From: Pokkaliibacter plantistimulans
Lineage (GTDB): Bacteria; Pseudomonadota; Gammaproteobacteria; Pseudomonadales; Balneatricaceae
Length of the DNA stretch: 64,000 bases
Assembly: GCF_003194385.1 (NCBI RefSeq)
Contig: NZ_LAPT01000109.1
Coordinates: 19,301-83,300 of the forward strand
Reading direction: 5' to 3'
The notes under the pieces are model-generated. The model was not told the origin of the DNA. It searched no databases and saw only the letters and a list, made by a program, of their open reading frames with translations. Positions 17,450 to 29,100 of this stretch are shown in pieces (within the stretch, counting starts at the first letter, position 1; the number at the start of each line of letters is the position of its first letter). A program made the translations under genes and the position numbers.

Positions 17450-19213
17450 CTACTGACACAGGAAACTGGCCGCCTGTTCGGGATCACTTTTACCGTCATA
17501 TCTGGCCAGCTGAGGATAGGGGCACAGTGGACGACTGCGATGTGCTGACCAGTCAGCAGGGATTTCCGCATTAGGCGACAGCGAACCCTGACCACGCGCG
17601 CTGGCGATCACACGCTGCGGCGCCTTGCCCTGTTCTACCCAGGCAACAATGGCATCGAGCATGTCGAACTGATCTGTCGCCGGGCCATAACGGGTGTGGT
17701 TCATACCGGGGATCAGGAACAAACGCACGCTGTCGGCGGTCGCCTTACCGTGATTGCGGCTCAGTGCCTGATACCAGTGCACGGTATCCAGCGCAGAGAA
17801 CACCGGGTCACTGTTGCCATGGAACACGATCAGCTTGCCGCCGCGCTGAATGAAGTGGTTCATCTGTGCTGCCTGCGGTGGGGGCATAAACGTCATCGCA
17901 GCTTCGGTGTAAGTCCCGTTGCTGGCGTAAATACGCGGCGCATCCTGTTCCAGACTGAAATTAAGGGCGTAGTCCAGCAGGCTGGTCCCTTCGCCGTTGA
18001 CCACGGCAGGTGACACCGGCGGCGTCATAAATACAAAGCCCAGCGCGATGGCATCACGCGGGCCGACGCTGTACTTCAGCTTCCAGTCACGCCAGTCCTG
18101 ACCATCAATGCCACTGTCCCACGGCATAGCGCTGTAGAGCTGCTGTTCACCCAGATGCGGGCCAGCAAACAGGCGCTGCAGTACACGCTTTCGGCCCTCA
18201 TCCAGACAGTGGTCAGTCTGACCTGACTGACAACTGGCAACATCGCGCTGAATATCGAAATGGCGCTGACAGGTGGCCATATCGAAGATCAGACCGTCCT
18301 TTAGACCGTCCAGTCCATCACAACGCTGCAGTACCGCCTGCGCCACCCACTTCAGCTGCGCAGGCGTGAAGCTGGTTTCCAGATCGGGCTTGCCAGCAGC
18401 GTCCAGACGGGCCACCCGGGCAAACTGCTGTGCTCCCCACACCTGAGCAACGGCGGCCTGAGGCAGGTTAAAGCCGGGATCACCGGCGACAATGCCATCG
18501 TACTGGCCGGTATCGCGGGCAGCGGCCACCATGGCATGACGCCCCCCATTGGAGGCGCCCAGCAGATAGGAGCGCGCAGGACGATAACCGTAAAAGCCGG
18601 TGATCAGCTGACGCGCCATCGGGGTCAGCTGCGCCACGGCGTTGTAGCCGTAGTCCATGCGGGCCTGCGGGTCCAGCCCAAACAACGCTGCGCCGATCCC
18701 CTTACCCCCATTTTCCATGGCATGCCCGGCGTCGGAGCTAATCACTGCAAAGCCTTTCAGCAAACCATTGCTGTCCGGGCCACCGCCCAGCTGCCCTCCA
18801 TAAGCGGGCACCAGACGTCCATCCAGACCGCCATTGGCCTGATAAAAGAAGCGCCCGTTCCAGTGACTGGGCAGACGCATTTCAAAACCGATGGCGTAGC
18901 GTTTGCCATCGACCGGGCTGACCCGCTCGTTGAGTTCGCCACGCACCAGACAATGCTCCGGCATGGCCTCGGCGATCCCCGTCACGCTGAGGCTACCCGC
19001 TGCGATCAGCTCGGTACTGATCAGTTTCATACCCGCATAGGGAAAGCTGCGCAGTGCCTCACAACTCATGGCGGGTTGCAGCTGATGATCGAGCGGTGCT
19101 TTTGTGCTGGCGGCCCAGGCCGGTGCTGACAGGCTCAGCATCAGCACCATGGGTAACGGACAGCGAGTTATCGGACGTGTACGGGTAACAGGCATGAAGG
19201 ACTTCCAGAACAT
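17450..19213 (-). CDS. tannase/feruloyl esterase-family hydrolase, secreted
   Basis: 587 residues from the ATG at 19213, chosen because GGAG lies 5 nt upstream; upstream in-frame starts lack a site. An N-terminal signal peptide (arginine-rich, then PMVLMLSLSAPAWA) shows export. The alpha/beta hydrolase core has the nucleophile elbow GASNGGRHA, with Asp (DPVFSALD region) and His (PGMNHTRYG) following, and a disulfide-rich lid (QRCDGLDGLKDGLI). The family cleaves ester bonds of gallate, ferulate or related aromatic acids. An aromatic-acid importer lies next to it on the same strand, fitting use of the released acid. Confidence 0.88.
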   Translation of the reverse strand: MFWKSFMPVTRTRPITRCPLPMVLMLSLSAPAWAASTKAPLDHQLQPAMSCEALRSFPYAGMKLISTELIAAGSLSVTGIAEAMPEHCLVRGELNERVSPVDGKRYAIGFEMRLPSHWNGRFFYQANGGLDGRLVPAYGGQLGGGPDSNGLLKGFAVISSDAGHAMENGGKGIGAALFGLDPQARMDYGYNAVAQLTPMARQLITGFYGYRPARSYLLGASNGGRHAMVAAARDTGQYDGIVAGDPGFNLPQAAVAQVWGAQQFARVARLDAAGKPDLETSFTPAQLKWVAQAVLQRCDGLDGLKDGLIFDMATCQRHFDIQRDVASCQSGQTDHCLDEGRKRVLQRLFAGPHLGEQQLYSAMPWDSGIDGQDWRDWKLKYSVGPRDAIALGFVFMTPPVSPAVVNGEGTSLLDYALNFSLEQDAPRIYASNGTYTEAAMTFMPPPQAAQMNHFIQRGGKLIVFHGNSDPVFSALDTVHWYQALSRNHGKATADSVRLFLIPGMNHTRYGPATDQFDMLDAIVAWVEQGKAPQRVIASARGQGSLSPNAEIPADWSAHRSRPLCPYPQLARYDGKSDPEQAASFLCQ

Positions 19214-19343
19214 AGCAACTCCATGTATTCGAGCTAAAGCAGGTGAGACAGCCATCATTGCGGCAGGCGGGCACTGAGGGTCGGCGCTAGTATCGCCTCC
19301 CCTCAGCGGAGCATGAACAGCAGCCCAGAACGTGCAGGCGACG

Positions 19344-20570
19344 TCAGGAAGATGAGGCCGGTACTGCAGGTATCACGGCATAGCGACGCGAGAACAGGTA
19401 GAGCACCGCTCCCGAGGCAATGACCAGCCCCGGCGCCGCGGCCATCAGTACGCCTGTCGCACCAGCTCCGGCAGCCAGTATCTGCCCGGCAGCCAGAGGG
19501 CCGGAGATGGAACCAAGCCGCCCCACCGCAACAGATACCCCGACCCCGGTCGCGCGGATATTGACCGGATACAGCAACGGCGCCAGCGCATAGAGTAACG
19601 CCTGCCCGGCCAGCGCGCACAGACCTGCGGCAAAACCTGCGATCAGCATGACCGTCATACCACCGTTGGAGCCCAGACCGGCCAGTGCCAGCAGCATGCC
19701 CAGATAGGCCACCACCACCGCTGTTACATAGCGCTCCTTATCCATCAGACGGCCACTCAACAGCGAGCCCAGCGCACCACCGACGTTGAACAGGATCTGC
19801 ACGATACTGGCCTGTTCGCGGCTGAAGCCTTGCCCGACCAGCAGCGTAGGCAGCCAGTTAAGCAACAGATACAGCACGGTCAGGGTGAAAAAGCAGGCCA
19901 GCCAGAGCAATAAGGTAGGTGTGGTACGACGCTCATTGAACAGCGCAGTCAGGCCATTACCCTGCTCCGCTCTGCCTTGCGTGGCCTGTGTCTTGAACTC
20001 CTGAGACTCCGGCAGCCACAGCCATAGGGTCAGGGCAATCAGCACAGGCACCACGCCACCGATATAGAAAATCAGCCGCCAGTCAGTGCCGTACTCCGTG
20101 GCACCCAGAATTGCCGCCAGCATGCCCCCCAGCGGTACACCGCAATAGGTAAGGCTGACTGCCGTAGCACGCAGTTGTGGTGTGGCGGCTTCCGATGACA
20201 GTGCAATCAGAATGGGTAAGGCGGCGCCGAGGCCCAGCCCGGTAAAGAACCGTGCCACCAGCAACGAGCCATAACTCCAGGCATGAGCCGTAGCAAAGGA
20301 GAAAATACCGAACAGCACCACGGAGGCGATAAGGATCCAGCGTCTGCCAATGCGATCAGCCAGCCAGCCGCCGACCAGCGCCCCCGGCAGCAACCCCACC
20401 AGGCCTAGGCTGAAGAACCAGCCCATCATCGGTGGCGACAGGGCAAATTCGCCCTTCATGCCGGGTGCAGCAATGCCTGCCGCTTGCAGGTCGAAACCTT
20501 CCAGCAGAGCGGTCAGAAAGCAGAGAAAGAAAGTGAGATACATCGTGCGCTGCGTGGTTGAGGTGTTCAT
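19344..20570 (-). CDS. MFS aromatic acid:H+ symporter (AAHS family)
   Basis: 408 residues from the ATG at 20570 (GAGGTGCC upstream; a longer frame to 20663 has no signal). Twelve membrane helices are expected. The AAHS marker in helix 1 is LLEGFDLQAAG (DGFD-type), and the loop 2-3 MFS motif is GGWLADRIGRRW. Relatives such as PcaK, MhbT and BenK import protocatechuate, hydroxybenzoate or phenylpropionates. Next to the tannase-like esterase it probably takes up the aromatic acid that the enzyme frees. The specific substrate is not decided by sequence. Confidence 0.88.
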   Translation of the reverse strand: MNTSTTQRTMYLTFFLCFLTALLEGFDLQAAGIAAPGMKGEFALSPPMMGWFFSLGLVGLLPGALVGGWLADRIGRRWILIASVVLFGIFSFATAHAWSYGSLLVARFFTGLGLGAALPILIALSSEAATPQLRATAVSLTYCGVPLGGMLAAILGATEYGTDWRLIFYIGGVVPVLIALTLWLWLPESQEFKTQATQGRAEQGNGLTALFNERRTTPTLLLWLACFFTLTVLYLLLNWLPTLLVGQGFSREQASIVQILFNVGGALGSLLSGRLMDKERYVTAVVVAYLGMLLALAGLGSNGGMTVMLIAGFAAGLCALAGQALLYALAPLLYPVNIRATGVGVSVAVGRLGSISGPLAAGQILAAGAGATGVLMAAAPGLVIASGAVLYLFSRRYAVIPAVPASSS

Positions 20571-20897
20571 AAGGCACCTCCAGACAACGCCAGAGCAGGA
20601 CAGGATAGAGCGAGACAGGCTGCCCGACGGCAAGCAGCGGCCATGACGTAGAACATGATTCATCTCCTGGGTGTTGTCTTTGTTGTGACCAGGTTGGACA
20701 AAAGGTGATCAACTACAGCTACGCCAGCTTACTGACAATTGTTATAAACAACAACAGTTTTTAAAAAACCATAAAACCGTCACTCGGTTGACAGGTCTCC
20801 TTAAAATGCAAAGAGCGGAAATATGAAAGAGCCATGGGAGCGCTAAGACGTCCCCATGGCCCGGAGGTTGCCCCCTACACCCAGACGCCGCAGCAGA
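20571..20897. other. AT-rich gap between two MFS genes
   Basis: 327 bp, no gene. An AT-rich core (about 20735-20790) contains the palindrome TTGTTTATAACAA on the minus strand (20739-20751) overlapping a TATAAC -10-like box, a possible operator/promoter for the AAHS and esterase genes. A hairpin at 20831-20860 is listed separately. Confidence 0.35.
20831..20860 (-). terminator. terminator-like hairpin after the second MFS gene
   Basis: Perfect 8-bp arms GCCATGGG/CCCATGGC, followed on the minus strand by TCTTTCATATTT. Confidence 0.5.
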
Positions 20898-22082
20898 CTA
20901 TTCAGCGGCGGTCTGTACGGTACTGGCAGGCAAAGGCAGACGAATACAAATCATCAGTGCAGCCAGTACAAACACGATGGCACTCCCTGACAACATGGCC
21001 AGCGGGCCACTGTGATCAAGCAGCCAGCCACCACAGGCCGCCCCGAGGCTGATGGCCAGCTGACAGGTTGAGGCCATCAGGGCGCCGGTGCTGTCAGCCA
21101 TCGTCGGAGCAACCCGCGTCGACCAGGTGGACCAGCTGACCGGTGTGGCACCAAAGGCCAGCGCCCAGAGCATCAGCATGGCAACCGCAAATAGCAGACT
21201 GCTGCCGGCATCCATGACCTGCAAACCGATACTCACTCCCATCACCAGGGGTGCCATGCGCAAGACCCAGCGCAGGCGGTGATCCAGCCAGCGACCAATC
21301 AACAAGGTACCAATGAAGTTCGCCACACCAAAGCTCAGCAGCCACAGCGGTAACTGGTCAGTGGCAACCCGGAGCGTCCCTTCCAGAAAGGGGCGAATAT
21401 AAGTAAAAGCCGCAAAGTGAGCAGTAAAGATCAGCAGGATGGCCAGAATGCCCGGCCCGATATGAGGACGTTGTACCGCCCGCCACAGACTGACCTGCCC
21501 CTGCGCAGGCGTTGCGGGCATGCTCGGTAAAGTCAGCCATTGCCACAGCAATGCAGCCACACCCAGTCCCGCTGCCAGCCAGAACACAGCACGCCAGCCC
21601 AGCAACGCACCGAGATAGCTGCCGACGGCGGCAGCACAGATAGTCGCCAGAGGCACACCGCTGAAGATCAGTGACAAAGCGCGCGGCACCGCACTCTCCG
21701 GCACAAATCGCAGCGTGGTAGCCGCGGCCAGCGACCAGAAACTGCCCAGCGCAACCCCAAGTAGCACCCGCCCGGCCAGCAGCACAGGCAGGCTGGCGGC
21801 CGTTGCGACAATGACATTGGACACGATAAGCATAGCGCTCAGGGACAGCAGCACGGAACGCCGATCAAAGCGACGTGTAGATGGCACTACCAGCAATCCG
21901 GCGATCAGCGCAACCACTGCCGTCACCGTCACACTCTGCCCGGCCTGACCATTACTCACAGCAAGGCTTTGCCCCATCGGCGTCAGCAGGCTGGCAGGCA
22001 GAAACTCCGCCGTCACCAGACTGAATACACCTAACGCCATCGCCCAGACAGCACTCCATCGAGTCGGGGTAGATACAGTCAT
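20898..22082 (-). CDS. MFS transporter, DHA1-like exporter
   Basis: 394 residues from the ATG at 22082 (GAGGAG 6 nt upstream). Twelve membrane helices; helix 1 opens MALGVFSLVTAEFLPASLLTPM, a pattern of the AraJ/SotB-type DHA1 exporters. The antiporter motif C region (GVPLATICAAAVGSYLG) is present. It probably exports sugars or small drugs/aromatics. It is divergent from an AraC regulator with 94 bp between, a common regulator-exporter pair. Confidence 0.85.
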   Translation of the reverse strand: MTVSTPTRWSAVWAMALGVFSLVTAEFLPASLLTPMGQSLAVSNGQAGQSVTVTAVVALIAGLLVVPSTRRFDRRSVLLSLSAMLIVSNVIVATAASLPVLLAGRVLLGVALGSFWSLAAATTLRFVPESAVPRALSLIFSGVPLATICAAAVGSYLGALLGWRAVFWLAAGLGVAALLWQWLTLPSMPATPAQGQVSLWRAVQRPHIGPGILAILLIFTAHFAAFTYIRPFLEGTLRVATDQLPLWLLSFGVANFIGTLLIGRWLDHRLRWVLRMAPLVMGVSIGLQVMDAGSSLLFAVAMLMLWALAFGATPVSWSTWSTRVAPTMADSTGALMASTCQLAISLGAACGGWLLDHSGPLAMLSGSAIVFVLAALMICIRLPLPASTVQTAAE

Positions 22083-22176
22083 AAATAGCTCCTCACTCCA
22101 CACACGCAGACAGGCGTTGTTCGAGGTCGCAAGATTATAGTAGGCTCGCCGGACGAACTATCTCTGGAAAGCCTGA

Positions 22177-23148
22177 ATGTTTGACATATCGTCCGAAACC
22201 AGTGCACTGAACAAAGACCCCCTGATGGATCTGATGAGCGAACTGCTGCTGGGAATGCGCATGTCGGGCCTGCACTATTGCCAGCTGCAGCTGGTGCAAC
22301 CATTTGGACTGCGGTTGAAAACCGAAGCCGGACGCGCCCAGTTCCATTTTGTCGCGCAGGGCATTGCTTATCTGCGCTGCCCCTCCGGGCAGCTGCTGGT
22401 GTTGCAGGCCGGTGACGCGGTATTACTGCCACGAGGGGGCACTCACGAGCTGCTGTCGGATGAACAGGTGGCCTGTCGGGATATCACCGAAATTGCCGGT
22501 GAACCGGTCTGCTGGGCGTTCAGTACCCTGCGCAATCACGACATGGATACACCGTCACCGATCAGTGCTCAGCTGTTCAGTGGCTGTATGGCGTTTGATC
22601 TGGGAGGCCTGCATCCTCTGGTCGCACTGATGCCGGAAGTGATGCATGTCGGCACCCTGCTCAGCCGCTACCCAGAGCTGCTGTCGATGCTGCAAGCCAT
22701 GTCGCGGGAGTCCGAACTGAAACGTGCGGGCGCAGCCGCGATTCTCGCGCGGCTGGCGGATGTGGTGTCTGCCTATATCGTGCGCGGCTGGGTGGAATGC
22801 GGTTGTAGCCAGATCAACGGCTGGGTTGAAGCGTTACGCGACCCCAGAATGGGCAAAGTTATTGCCATGGTTCACAAGCAACCGGGCCACAACTGGACCG
22901 TGGCGGAGATGGCCAGCGTGATGGGAGCCTCACGCTCGGTGTTTGCCGAGCGCTTTCGGGCGGTAGTAGGGGTGTCACCACTGCAGTACGTGACCTCCCT
23001 GCGCATGCGTCTGGCACATCAATGGCTGACAGAAGACCGCCAGACCCCCGAGCAGGTCGCCTGGCGGTTAGGCTATGCGTCACAGGCGGCGTTTTCCCGC
23101 GCGTTCAAACGCGAAACCGGAGCGACGCCGGGCTCACTGAAACTCTAG
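22177..23148 (+). CDS. AraC-family regulator with cupin sensor
   Basis: 323 residues. The N-terminal half is an AraC-type cupin sensor (about 20-170, with LRCPSGQLLVLQAGDAVLLPRGGTHEL region as core; key LPRGGTHEL). The C-terminal 100 residues carry two helix-turn-helix units: WTVAEMASVMGASRSVFAERF and the family signature VAWRLGYASQAAFSRAFKRE. Start ATG 22177 has GGAAAG upstream. Divergent from the MFS exporter, which it probably activates. Confidence 0.92.
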   Translation: MFDISSETSALNKDPLMDLMSELLLGMRMSGLHYCQLQLVQPFGLRLKTEAGRAQFHFVAQGIAYLRCPSGQLLVLQAGDAVLLPRGGTHELLSDEQVACRDITEIAGEPVCWAFSTLRNHDMDTPSPISAQLFSGCMAFDLGGLHPLVALMPEVMHVGTLLSRYPELLSMLQAMSRESELKRAGAAAILARLADVVSAYIVRGWVECGCSQINGWVEALRDPRMGKVIAMVHKQPGHNWTVAEMASVMGASRSVFAERFRAVVGVSPLQYVTSLRMRLAHQWLTEDRQTPEQVAWRLGYASQAAFSRAFKRETGATPGSLKL

Positions 23149-23471
23149 TCCGGTGAGATGCCATCGGACACACACCCTTTCACTGACGCAACCCATCGCA
23201 GCAACATCACGTATGCGTCCGTCAGGGCGCCAGCCCGTCAAATAACGTCTGGGTCAGCTTGCGAATACGCTGCTCGTGGGCCTGCAGGTCGGGCACGTCT
23301 CCTGCACCAGCCGCATGAACAGCATGGTGCTGTGACGAAAAACGAGGCCTAAAGCCCCGCTGTCATGCGTTAACCCTGCGACAAAAGATGCGCGAAATTG
23401 CACAGAAGAATCTCTAAATTGTGATTATGAAATGCGAAAAGGCCGATCTGCTTCCAGATCGGCCTTTTATT
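23149..23471. other. intergenic, only a terminator recognised
   Basis: About 320 bp between the AraC gene and the tRNA-Pro gene. Short frames have no start signals. The only clear element is the hairpin at 23437-23469. Confidence 0.4.
23437..23469 (-). terminator. terminator of the tRNA-Pro genes
   Basis: Perfect arms AAAAGGCCGATCTG / CAGATCGGCCTTTT with a 4-nt loop, beginning 3 bp after the encoded CCA end of the downstream tRNA-Pro. Confidence 0.88.
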
Positions 23472-23548
<77 letters not shown>

Positions 23549-23649
23549 AATTCTTCTGTAATTTGCCGCCTCGCACAACAAACAAACTACATATAATTCA
23601 TTTCCAAAGTCAGCCCATCAACCACTACGAATGCTAAGACCCGTTCAAG

Positions 23650-23726
<77 letters not shown>

Positions 23727-23810
23727 ATTGAATTGCTTACTCCCCTGTTTTGCTCATCGATCCTTTCGACTTGCGGAGGGTTTCAACCGGTGTCTCACTT
23801 TGTGCCGCGT

Positions 23811-23838
23811 ATAATAGCGTAAGCATTTGAAATTGCAA
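23811..23838 (-). promoter_or_regulatory. promoter of the tRNA-Pro genes
   Basis: Read on the minus strand: TTGCAA (-35, 23833-23838), 16-bp spacer, TATTAT (-10, 23811-23816), then a GC-rich discriminator (ACGCGGC). A GC-rich discriminator is typical of stringently controlled tRNA/rRNA promoters. Confidence 0.6.
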
Positions 23839-23910
23839 CTCGTTTTTCTATTCCAGACAATCTGCAGCGGTCGCATTCCGGACTGAAAGCGGTCTTTTTC
23901 AGGAGAAAAC

Positions 23911-23942
23911 AAAAGACCCATGGTTGTGGCCATGGGTCTTTC
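23911..23942 (-). terminator. terminator of the thrS-ihfA operon
   Basis: Arms AAAGACCCATGG/CCATGGGTCTTT (about 12 bp) with a short loop, followed by T on the minus strand, 20 bp after the ihfA stop. Confidence 0.85.
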
Positions 23943-23962
23943 AGAATTACAGCTTACAGGTT

Positions 23963-24268
23963 TTAGTGGGTCTGAAGGTCGGTGTACATTTCCACCTTCT
24001 CTTTCAGTTTCTGACCCGGTTTGAAAGTCACCACTCTGCGAGCAGAAATGGGTACCTCCTCTCCCGTTTTCGGATTTCGGCCCGGACGCTCTCGCTTGTC
24101 GCGCAGATCAAAGTTACCAAACCCTGATAATTTGACCTGTTCGTTTGCGCTCAGACTTTCACGGATTTCCTCGAAAAAAGACTCAACGACCTCTTTCGCT
24201 TCCCGTTTGTTGAGCCCCAGCTCTTCAAACAGTCGCTCGGATATATCGGCTTTGGTCAGAGAACCCAT
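23963..24268 (-). CDS. ihfA: integration host factor alpha subunit
   Basis: 101 residues. DNA-bending protein that acts with IhfB in recombination, replication and transcription. The HU/IHF fold is complete: helical N-terminus ([16 protein letters not shown]), then the beta arm with [12 protein letters not shown] containing the intercalating Pro. The lengthened N-terminus and EEVPI arm distinguish alpha from HU. GGAGG precedes the ATG. It is last in the thrS operon, immediately after pheT, as in E. coli. Confidence 0.97.
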   Translation of the reverse strand: MGSLTKADISERLFEELGLNKREAKEVVESFFEEIRESLSANEQVKLSGFGNFDLRDKRERPGRNPKTGEEVPISARRVVTFKPGQKLKEKVEMYTDLQTH

Positions 24269-24290
24269 CTTAAACCCTCCGGCTGCATCC

Positions 24291-26666
24291 TCAGCTTCTC
24301 AGTGCTGCACCCAGCTTAGCTTCCAAGTCATTGATAACCTTGGTGACTGCAGCACTAATTTCGTCATCAGTAAGAGTGCGTGATGGATCCTGCCAGGTCA
24401 AGCCCAGCGCCACACTCTTGTGACCATCTGGTACACCCTTACCACGATACAGGTCGAATATGACGACATTCTTGAAGCTGTCACCAGCTGCATCGCGAAC
24501 CACACTCTGCAGATCAGCGAATGACACTTCATCTTTAGCCAGAACAGCAATATCGCGACGCACCTCGGGGAACTTGGATACGCCTGTAAAGCTGTTCACT
24601 ACACCTTCCTGCAACAAGGCCAGACTGATCTCGAACAGGAACAGGTCGCCATTCAAATCCAGCTCTTTGCGCAGCGTCGGATGCAAACGGCCGATGTAAC
24701 CAATGATCTGCCCCTGCTCGTTGCGAATACTGGCAGACTGACCGGGATGCAGTGCTGGATTAGCATCAGCTTCAAAGCTGAATTGCTTGCCCGTCAGACT
24801 CAGCAGCGCTTCAACATCACCCTTCAGGTCAAAGAAGTCGACAGGATCTGACTTGCCATGCCAGCTCTCTGGCATACGCTCACCACAGATTACCCCGGCA
24901 ATGACCTTTTCCTGGACCAGCTCATCACCTTGCGGCACAAAACGCAGTCCCGTTTCAAACAGTCTCACACGTGACTGCTGACGGTTCTGGTTGTATTGAA
25001 CCGTTTTGGCCAGACCAGCCCACAAGGTGGTCCGCATCACTGCCAAATCGGCAGAGATCGGGTTAGCCAACGCAAGCGGTGTACGCTCTGGATCAAACTT
25101 AGCCAACAGCTTGGGTTCGGTGAAGCTGAAGGTAATCGCTTCCTGATAGCCACGACTGATCAGCGTCTGACGCAAGCGGCCTAACTGCACCTTATGCTCA
25201 GGCAAGGCAGGCATTTCCATGGCAGCAGCAGGCTGCTTTGACGGCAGTCGGTTGTAGCCATAAATGCGCGCAATCTCTTCAATCAGGTCTACTTCCAGAC
25301 TGATATCGAAGCGCCATGAAGGCACCTGCACTTGCCACACTCCAGCCTCGGCACGCTGTGGGGACATCCCCAGGCGGCGCAGAATGCTTTCCACTTCGGA
25401 TTCTGGCAGCTCAATGGCCAGCATCATTGCCAAACGCTCATCACGCAGACGAATCACATTGCGCACAGGCAGGTGTTCTGGAGCTTCAGCGACCACTACC
25501 GGACCGGCTTCGCCACCGACGATCTCAACCAGCAACGCAGTAGCACGCTCAACGGCCAGGTATTGCAGCTCGGGATCAACCCCACGCTCATAGCGATGAG
25601 AGGCGTCAGTATGCAGGCCATGACGGCGTGCACGGCCAGCAATCGCCAGCGGACTGAAGAAAGCACACTCAAGGAAGATGTCACGCGCATCGGCGTTAAC
25701 CCCTGAGTGCTCACCACCCATGATGCCCGCCAGCGCGACGGGCTTAACTTCATCAGCAATGACCAGCTCATCTGCAGCCAGCTTGATTTCGCTGCCATCC
25801 AGCAGAGTCAGTGTTTCGTCGGCTTTAGCCATACGAACAACAACCGAACTCTCCAACTGCGCCAGATCAAAGGCATGCATGGGCTGACCAAGTTCAAGCA
25901 GAACGAAGTTGGTTACATCCACAACGGGATCAATACTGCGGATGCCACTACGACGCAGCTTCTCCACCATCCAGCCAGGTGTAGCCACACCCAGATTAAT
26001 GCCCTTGATGACCCGCCCCAGATAACGGGGACAGGCTGCACCGGCTTCAATGCGTACGGGGAACGTAGCATCGCAACTTGCTGCAACCGCTTCGATCACT
26101 GGCTCGGCTACGTCACACTGATTCAGGACACCCACTTCGCGTGCCAGACCACGAATGCTCAGGCAGTCACTGCGGTTAGGGGTCAGATCCACATCAATAG
26201 TGATGTCATTCAGGTTCAACAGCTCACGCAGGTCCGCACCAATGGGCGCATCTTCCGCCAGCTCCATGATGCCATCATGATCTTCGCTGATGCCCAGCTC
26301 TTGTGCTGAACACAGCATGCCGCAGGACTCCACCTGACGGAGCTTGGCCTTTTTGATCTTGAAGTCGCCGGGCAATTCGGCGCCGATACGAGCAAAAGCA
26401 GTCACCAGCCCTGCTCGCGCATTGGGAGCGCCACAGACTACCTGGAAGGTTTCACTACCATCAGTGACCTGACAGACTTGCAGCTTGTCAGCGTTAGGGT
26501 GTTGCTCGGCAGTCAAAATCTTGCCTACTACCACACCAGAAAATTTGCCAGCTACCGGAATGACGTCATCGACTTCCAGCCCGGCCAGAGTCACCTGCGC
26601 CATCAGCTCATCACTGTTGATTGCAGGATTGACCCATTCACGTAACCACTGTTCTGAAAATTTCAT
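24291..26666 (-). CDS. pheT: phenylalanyl-tRNA synthetase beta subunit
   Basis: 791 residues (E. coli 795). Works with PheS as an alpha2beta2 enzyme charging tRNA-Phe. Order of domains: tRNA-binding OB domain with GVVVGKI (about 40-150), B3/B4 editing region (about 210-400), B5, and C-terminal anticodon-binding FDX-ACB domain ([14 protein letters not shown] to the end). GAGG precedes the ATG. Sits 52 bp after pheS. Confidence 0.98.
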   Translation of the reverse strand: MKFSEQWLREWVNPAINSDELMAQVTLAGLEVDDVIPVAGKFSGVVVGKILTAEQHPNADKLQVCQVTDGSETFQVVCGAPNARAGLVTAFARIGAELPGDFKIKKAKLRQVESCGMLCSAQELGISEDHDGIMELAEDAPIGADLRELLNLNDITIDVDLTPNRSDCLSIRGLAREVGVLNQCDVAEPVIEAVAASCDATFPVRIEAGAACPRYLGRVIKGINLGVATPGWMVEKLRRSGIRSIDPVVDVTNFVLLELGQPMHAFDLAQLESSVVVRMAKADETLTLLDGSEIKLAADELVIADEVKPVALAGIMGGEHSGVNADARDIFLECAFFSPLAIAGRARRHGLHTDASHRYERGVDPELQYLAVERATALLVEIVGGEAGPVVVAEAPEHLPVRNVIRLRDERLAMMLAIELPESEVESILRRLGMSPQRAEAGVWQVQVPSWRFDISLEVDLIEEIARIYGYNRLPSKQPAAAMEMPALPEHKVQLGRLRQTLISRGYQEAITFSFTEPKLLAKFDPERTPLALANPISADLAVMRTTLWAGLAKTVQYNQNRQQSRVRLFETGLRFVPQGDELVQEKVIAGVICGERMPESWHGKSDPVDFFDLKGDVEALLSLTGKQFSFEADANPALHPGQSASIRNEQGQIIGYIGRLHPTLRKELDLNGDLFLFEISLALLQEGVVNSFTGVSKFPEVRRDIAVLAKDEVSFADLQSVVRDAAGDSFKNVVIFDLYRGKGVPDGHKSVALGLTWQDPSRTLTDDEISAAVTKVINDLEAKLGAALRS

Positions 26667-26718
26667 GCTGTGCCTCTTTGTTTAACTGAAATGCTTGGTT
26701 CCCGGTTCCATCGAACAA

Positions 26719-27780
<1,062 letters not shown>

Positions 27781-27845
27781 CTACGATTACAATCGTAAGC
27801 AGCTTTCCTAATATGCTCCATTAAAGAAGCAATCAGGTGGGTGTC

Positions 27846-28199
27846 TTACAGAGCCGCTTTGGCTTTTTCGACAACCGCTGCAAATACTACCTGGTCATTC
27901 ATAGCCAGATCAGCCAGGACCTTACGGTCGATCTCGATGGCTGCTTTTTTCAGGCCAGCGATCAGACGGCTGTAAGACAGACCGTTCAGACGTGCACCAG
28001 CGTTGATACGAGCAATCCACAGAGCGCGGAACTGACGCTTACGCTGACGACGGTCACGGTAAGCATACTGACCAGCTTTGATAACGGCCTGCTTGGCTAC
28101 ACGGAATACACGACTACGTGCACCGTAGTAACCTTTAGCTTGCTTTAAAATTTTCTTATGGCGGCGACGAGCGACCACACCACGTTTTACGCGAGGCAT
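27846..28199 (-). CDS. rplT: 50S ribosomal protein L20
   Basis: 117 residues, full length. Highly basic N-terminal extension ([16 protein letters not shown]) followed by the globular helical domain ([17 protein letters not shown]). Binds 23S rRNA and is needed early in 50S assembly; in E. coli it also represses its own operon. GGAAGG precedes the ATG. Follows rpmI by 41 bp. Confidence 0.98.
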   Translation of the reverse strand: MPRVKRGVVARRRHKKILKQAKGYYGARSRVFRVAKQAVIKAGQYAYRDRRQRKRQFRALWIARINAGARLNGLSYSRLIAGLKKAAIEIDRKVLADLAMNDQVVFAAVVEKAKAAL

Positions 28200-28240
28200 A
28201 TTTCAATCCTTCCGTTAGTTAAATCTGATTCAAAAGTGCC

Positions 28241-28435
28241 TTATGCGTAAGGCAGCATGCGAGACACGTTGCCCAGGTCAGTTGCTTCTACATGGTGAGT
28301 AGCACGCAGCTGACGCTTACGCTTGGTGGTCTTCTTGGTCAGAATGTGACGACGGAAAGACTGCTTGTGCTTGAAGCCGCTACCAGTCTTTTTAAAGCGC
28401 TTGGCAGCACCGCTGTTGGATTTGATTTTTGGCAT
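28241..28435 (-). CDS. rpmI: 50S ribosomal protein L35
   Basis: 64 residues from the second of two adjacent ATGs (GGAG six nt upstream), which gives the standard MPKIKS start. Small and basic ([20 protein letters not shown]). Part of the thrS-infC-rpmI-rplT cluster. Confidence 0.97.
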   Translation of the reverse strand: MPKIKSNSGAAKRFKKTGSGFKHKQSFRRHILTKKTTKRKRQLRATHHVEATDLGNVSRMLPYA

Positions 28436-28551
28436 CATCTACTCCACGCATTCAGAATGTTAACGTAACCCTCACCCGCTCAGCCTTAATGCCAAGCGGG
28501 CCAGCTTTACATCTATCCAAGGATTGACCCAGGGCAGGATATAGAGCGGGG

Positions 28552-29091
28552 TTACTTCTTCTTTTTCGGTGCCAGGACCATGACCATCTGACGCCCTTCA
28601 AGCTTGGCACGCTGTTCGACGACCGCCAATTCAACAAGATCTTGTTCAATTCGCTGCATCAACTGCATGCCTAGCTCTTGGTGCGCCATTTCCCTACCGC
28701 GGAAGCGGAGAGAGACCTTGGCCTTGTCACCATCTTCAAGGAAACGTACCAGGTTGCGCAGTTTTACCTGGTAATCCCCTTCTTCAGTTCCTGGACGGAA
28801 CTTCATTTCTTTAATCTGAGTTTGCTTTTGCTTTTTCTTCGCAACGGCCAACTGTTTTTTCTTTTCAAACAGATGTTTACCGTAGTCCATTATCTTACAC
28901 ACCGGAGGCTCCGCCTCGGGGGCGATCAGCACCAGATCCTGTTCAGTTTCTGCTGCTTTGCTCAGAGCATCATTAATGGATACGATTCCGATCTGCTCTC
29001 CGTCCGGTCCTACCAGACGAACTTCGCGTGCGCGGATCTCTTCATTAATTAGGGTCTTATCACCACGCGGTGTGTTTGTAGTACGCTTAAT
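28552..29091 (-). CDS. infC: translation initiation factor IF-3, ATT start
   Basis: 179 residues when started at the ATT at 29091. Binds the 30S subunit, prevents 50S joining and checks initiator tRNA and start codon. Upstream of the first internal ATG (28932) the frame stays open and encodes the conserved IF3 N-terminal domain ([20 protein letters not shown] region; key [11 protein letters not shown]), so an ATG start would lose it. GGAG lies 8 nt before the ATT. The rare ATT start is the hallmark of infC, letting IF-3 limit its own synthesis. The start lies 2 bp after the thrS stop. Confidence 0.96.
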   Translation of the reverse strand: MKRTTNTPRGDKTLINEEIRAREVRLVGPDGEQIGIVSINDALSKAAETEQDLVLIAPEAEPPVCKIMDYGKHLFEKKKQLAVAKKKQKQTQIKEMKFRPGTEEGDYQVKLRNLVRFLEDGDKAKVSLRFRGREMAHQELGMQLMQRIEQDLVELAVVEQRAKLEGRQMVMVLAPKKKK

Positions 29092-29100
29092 GGCTAGTTC
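29089..29100 (-). promoter_or_regulatory. infC ribosome binding site with ATT start codon
   Basis: GGAG is embedded in the last codons of thrS; the start triplet read on the minus strand is ATT (29091-29089). The site decides the infC start. Confidence 0.85.
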
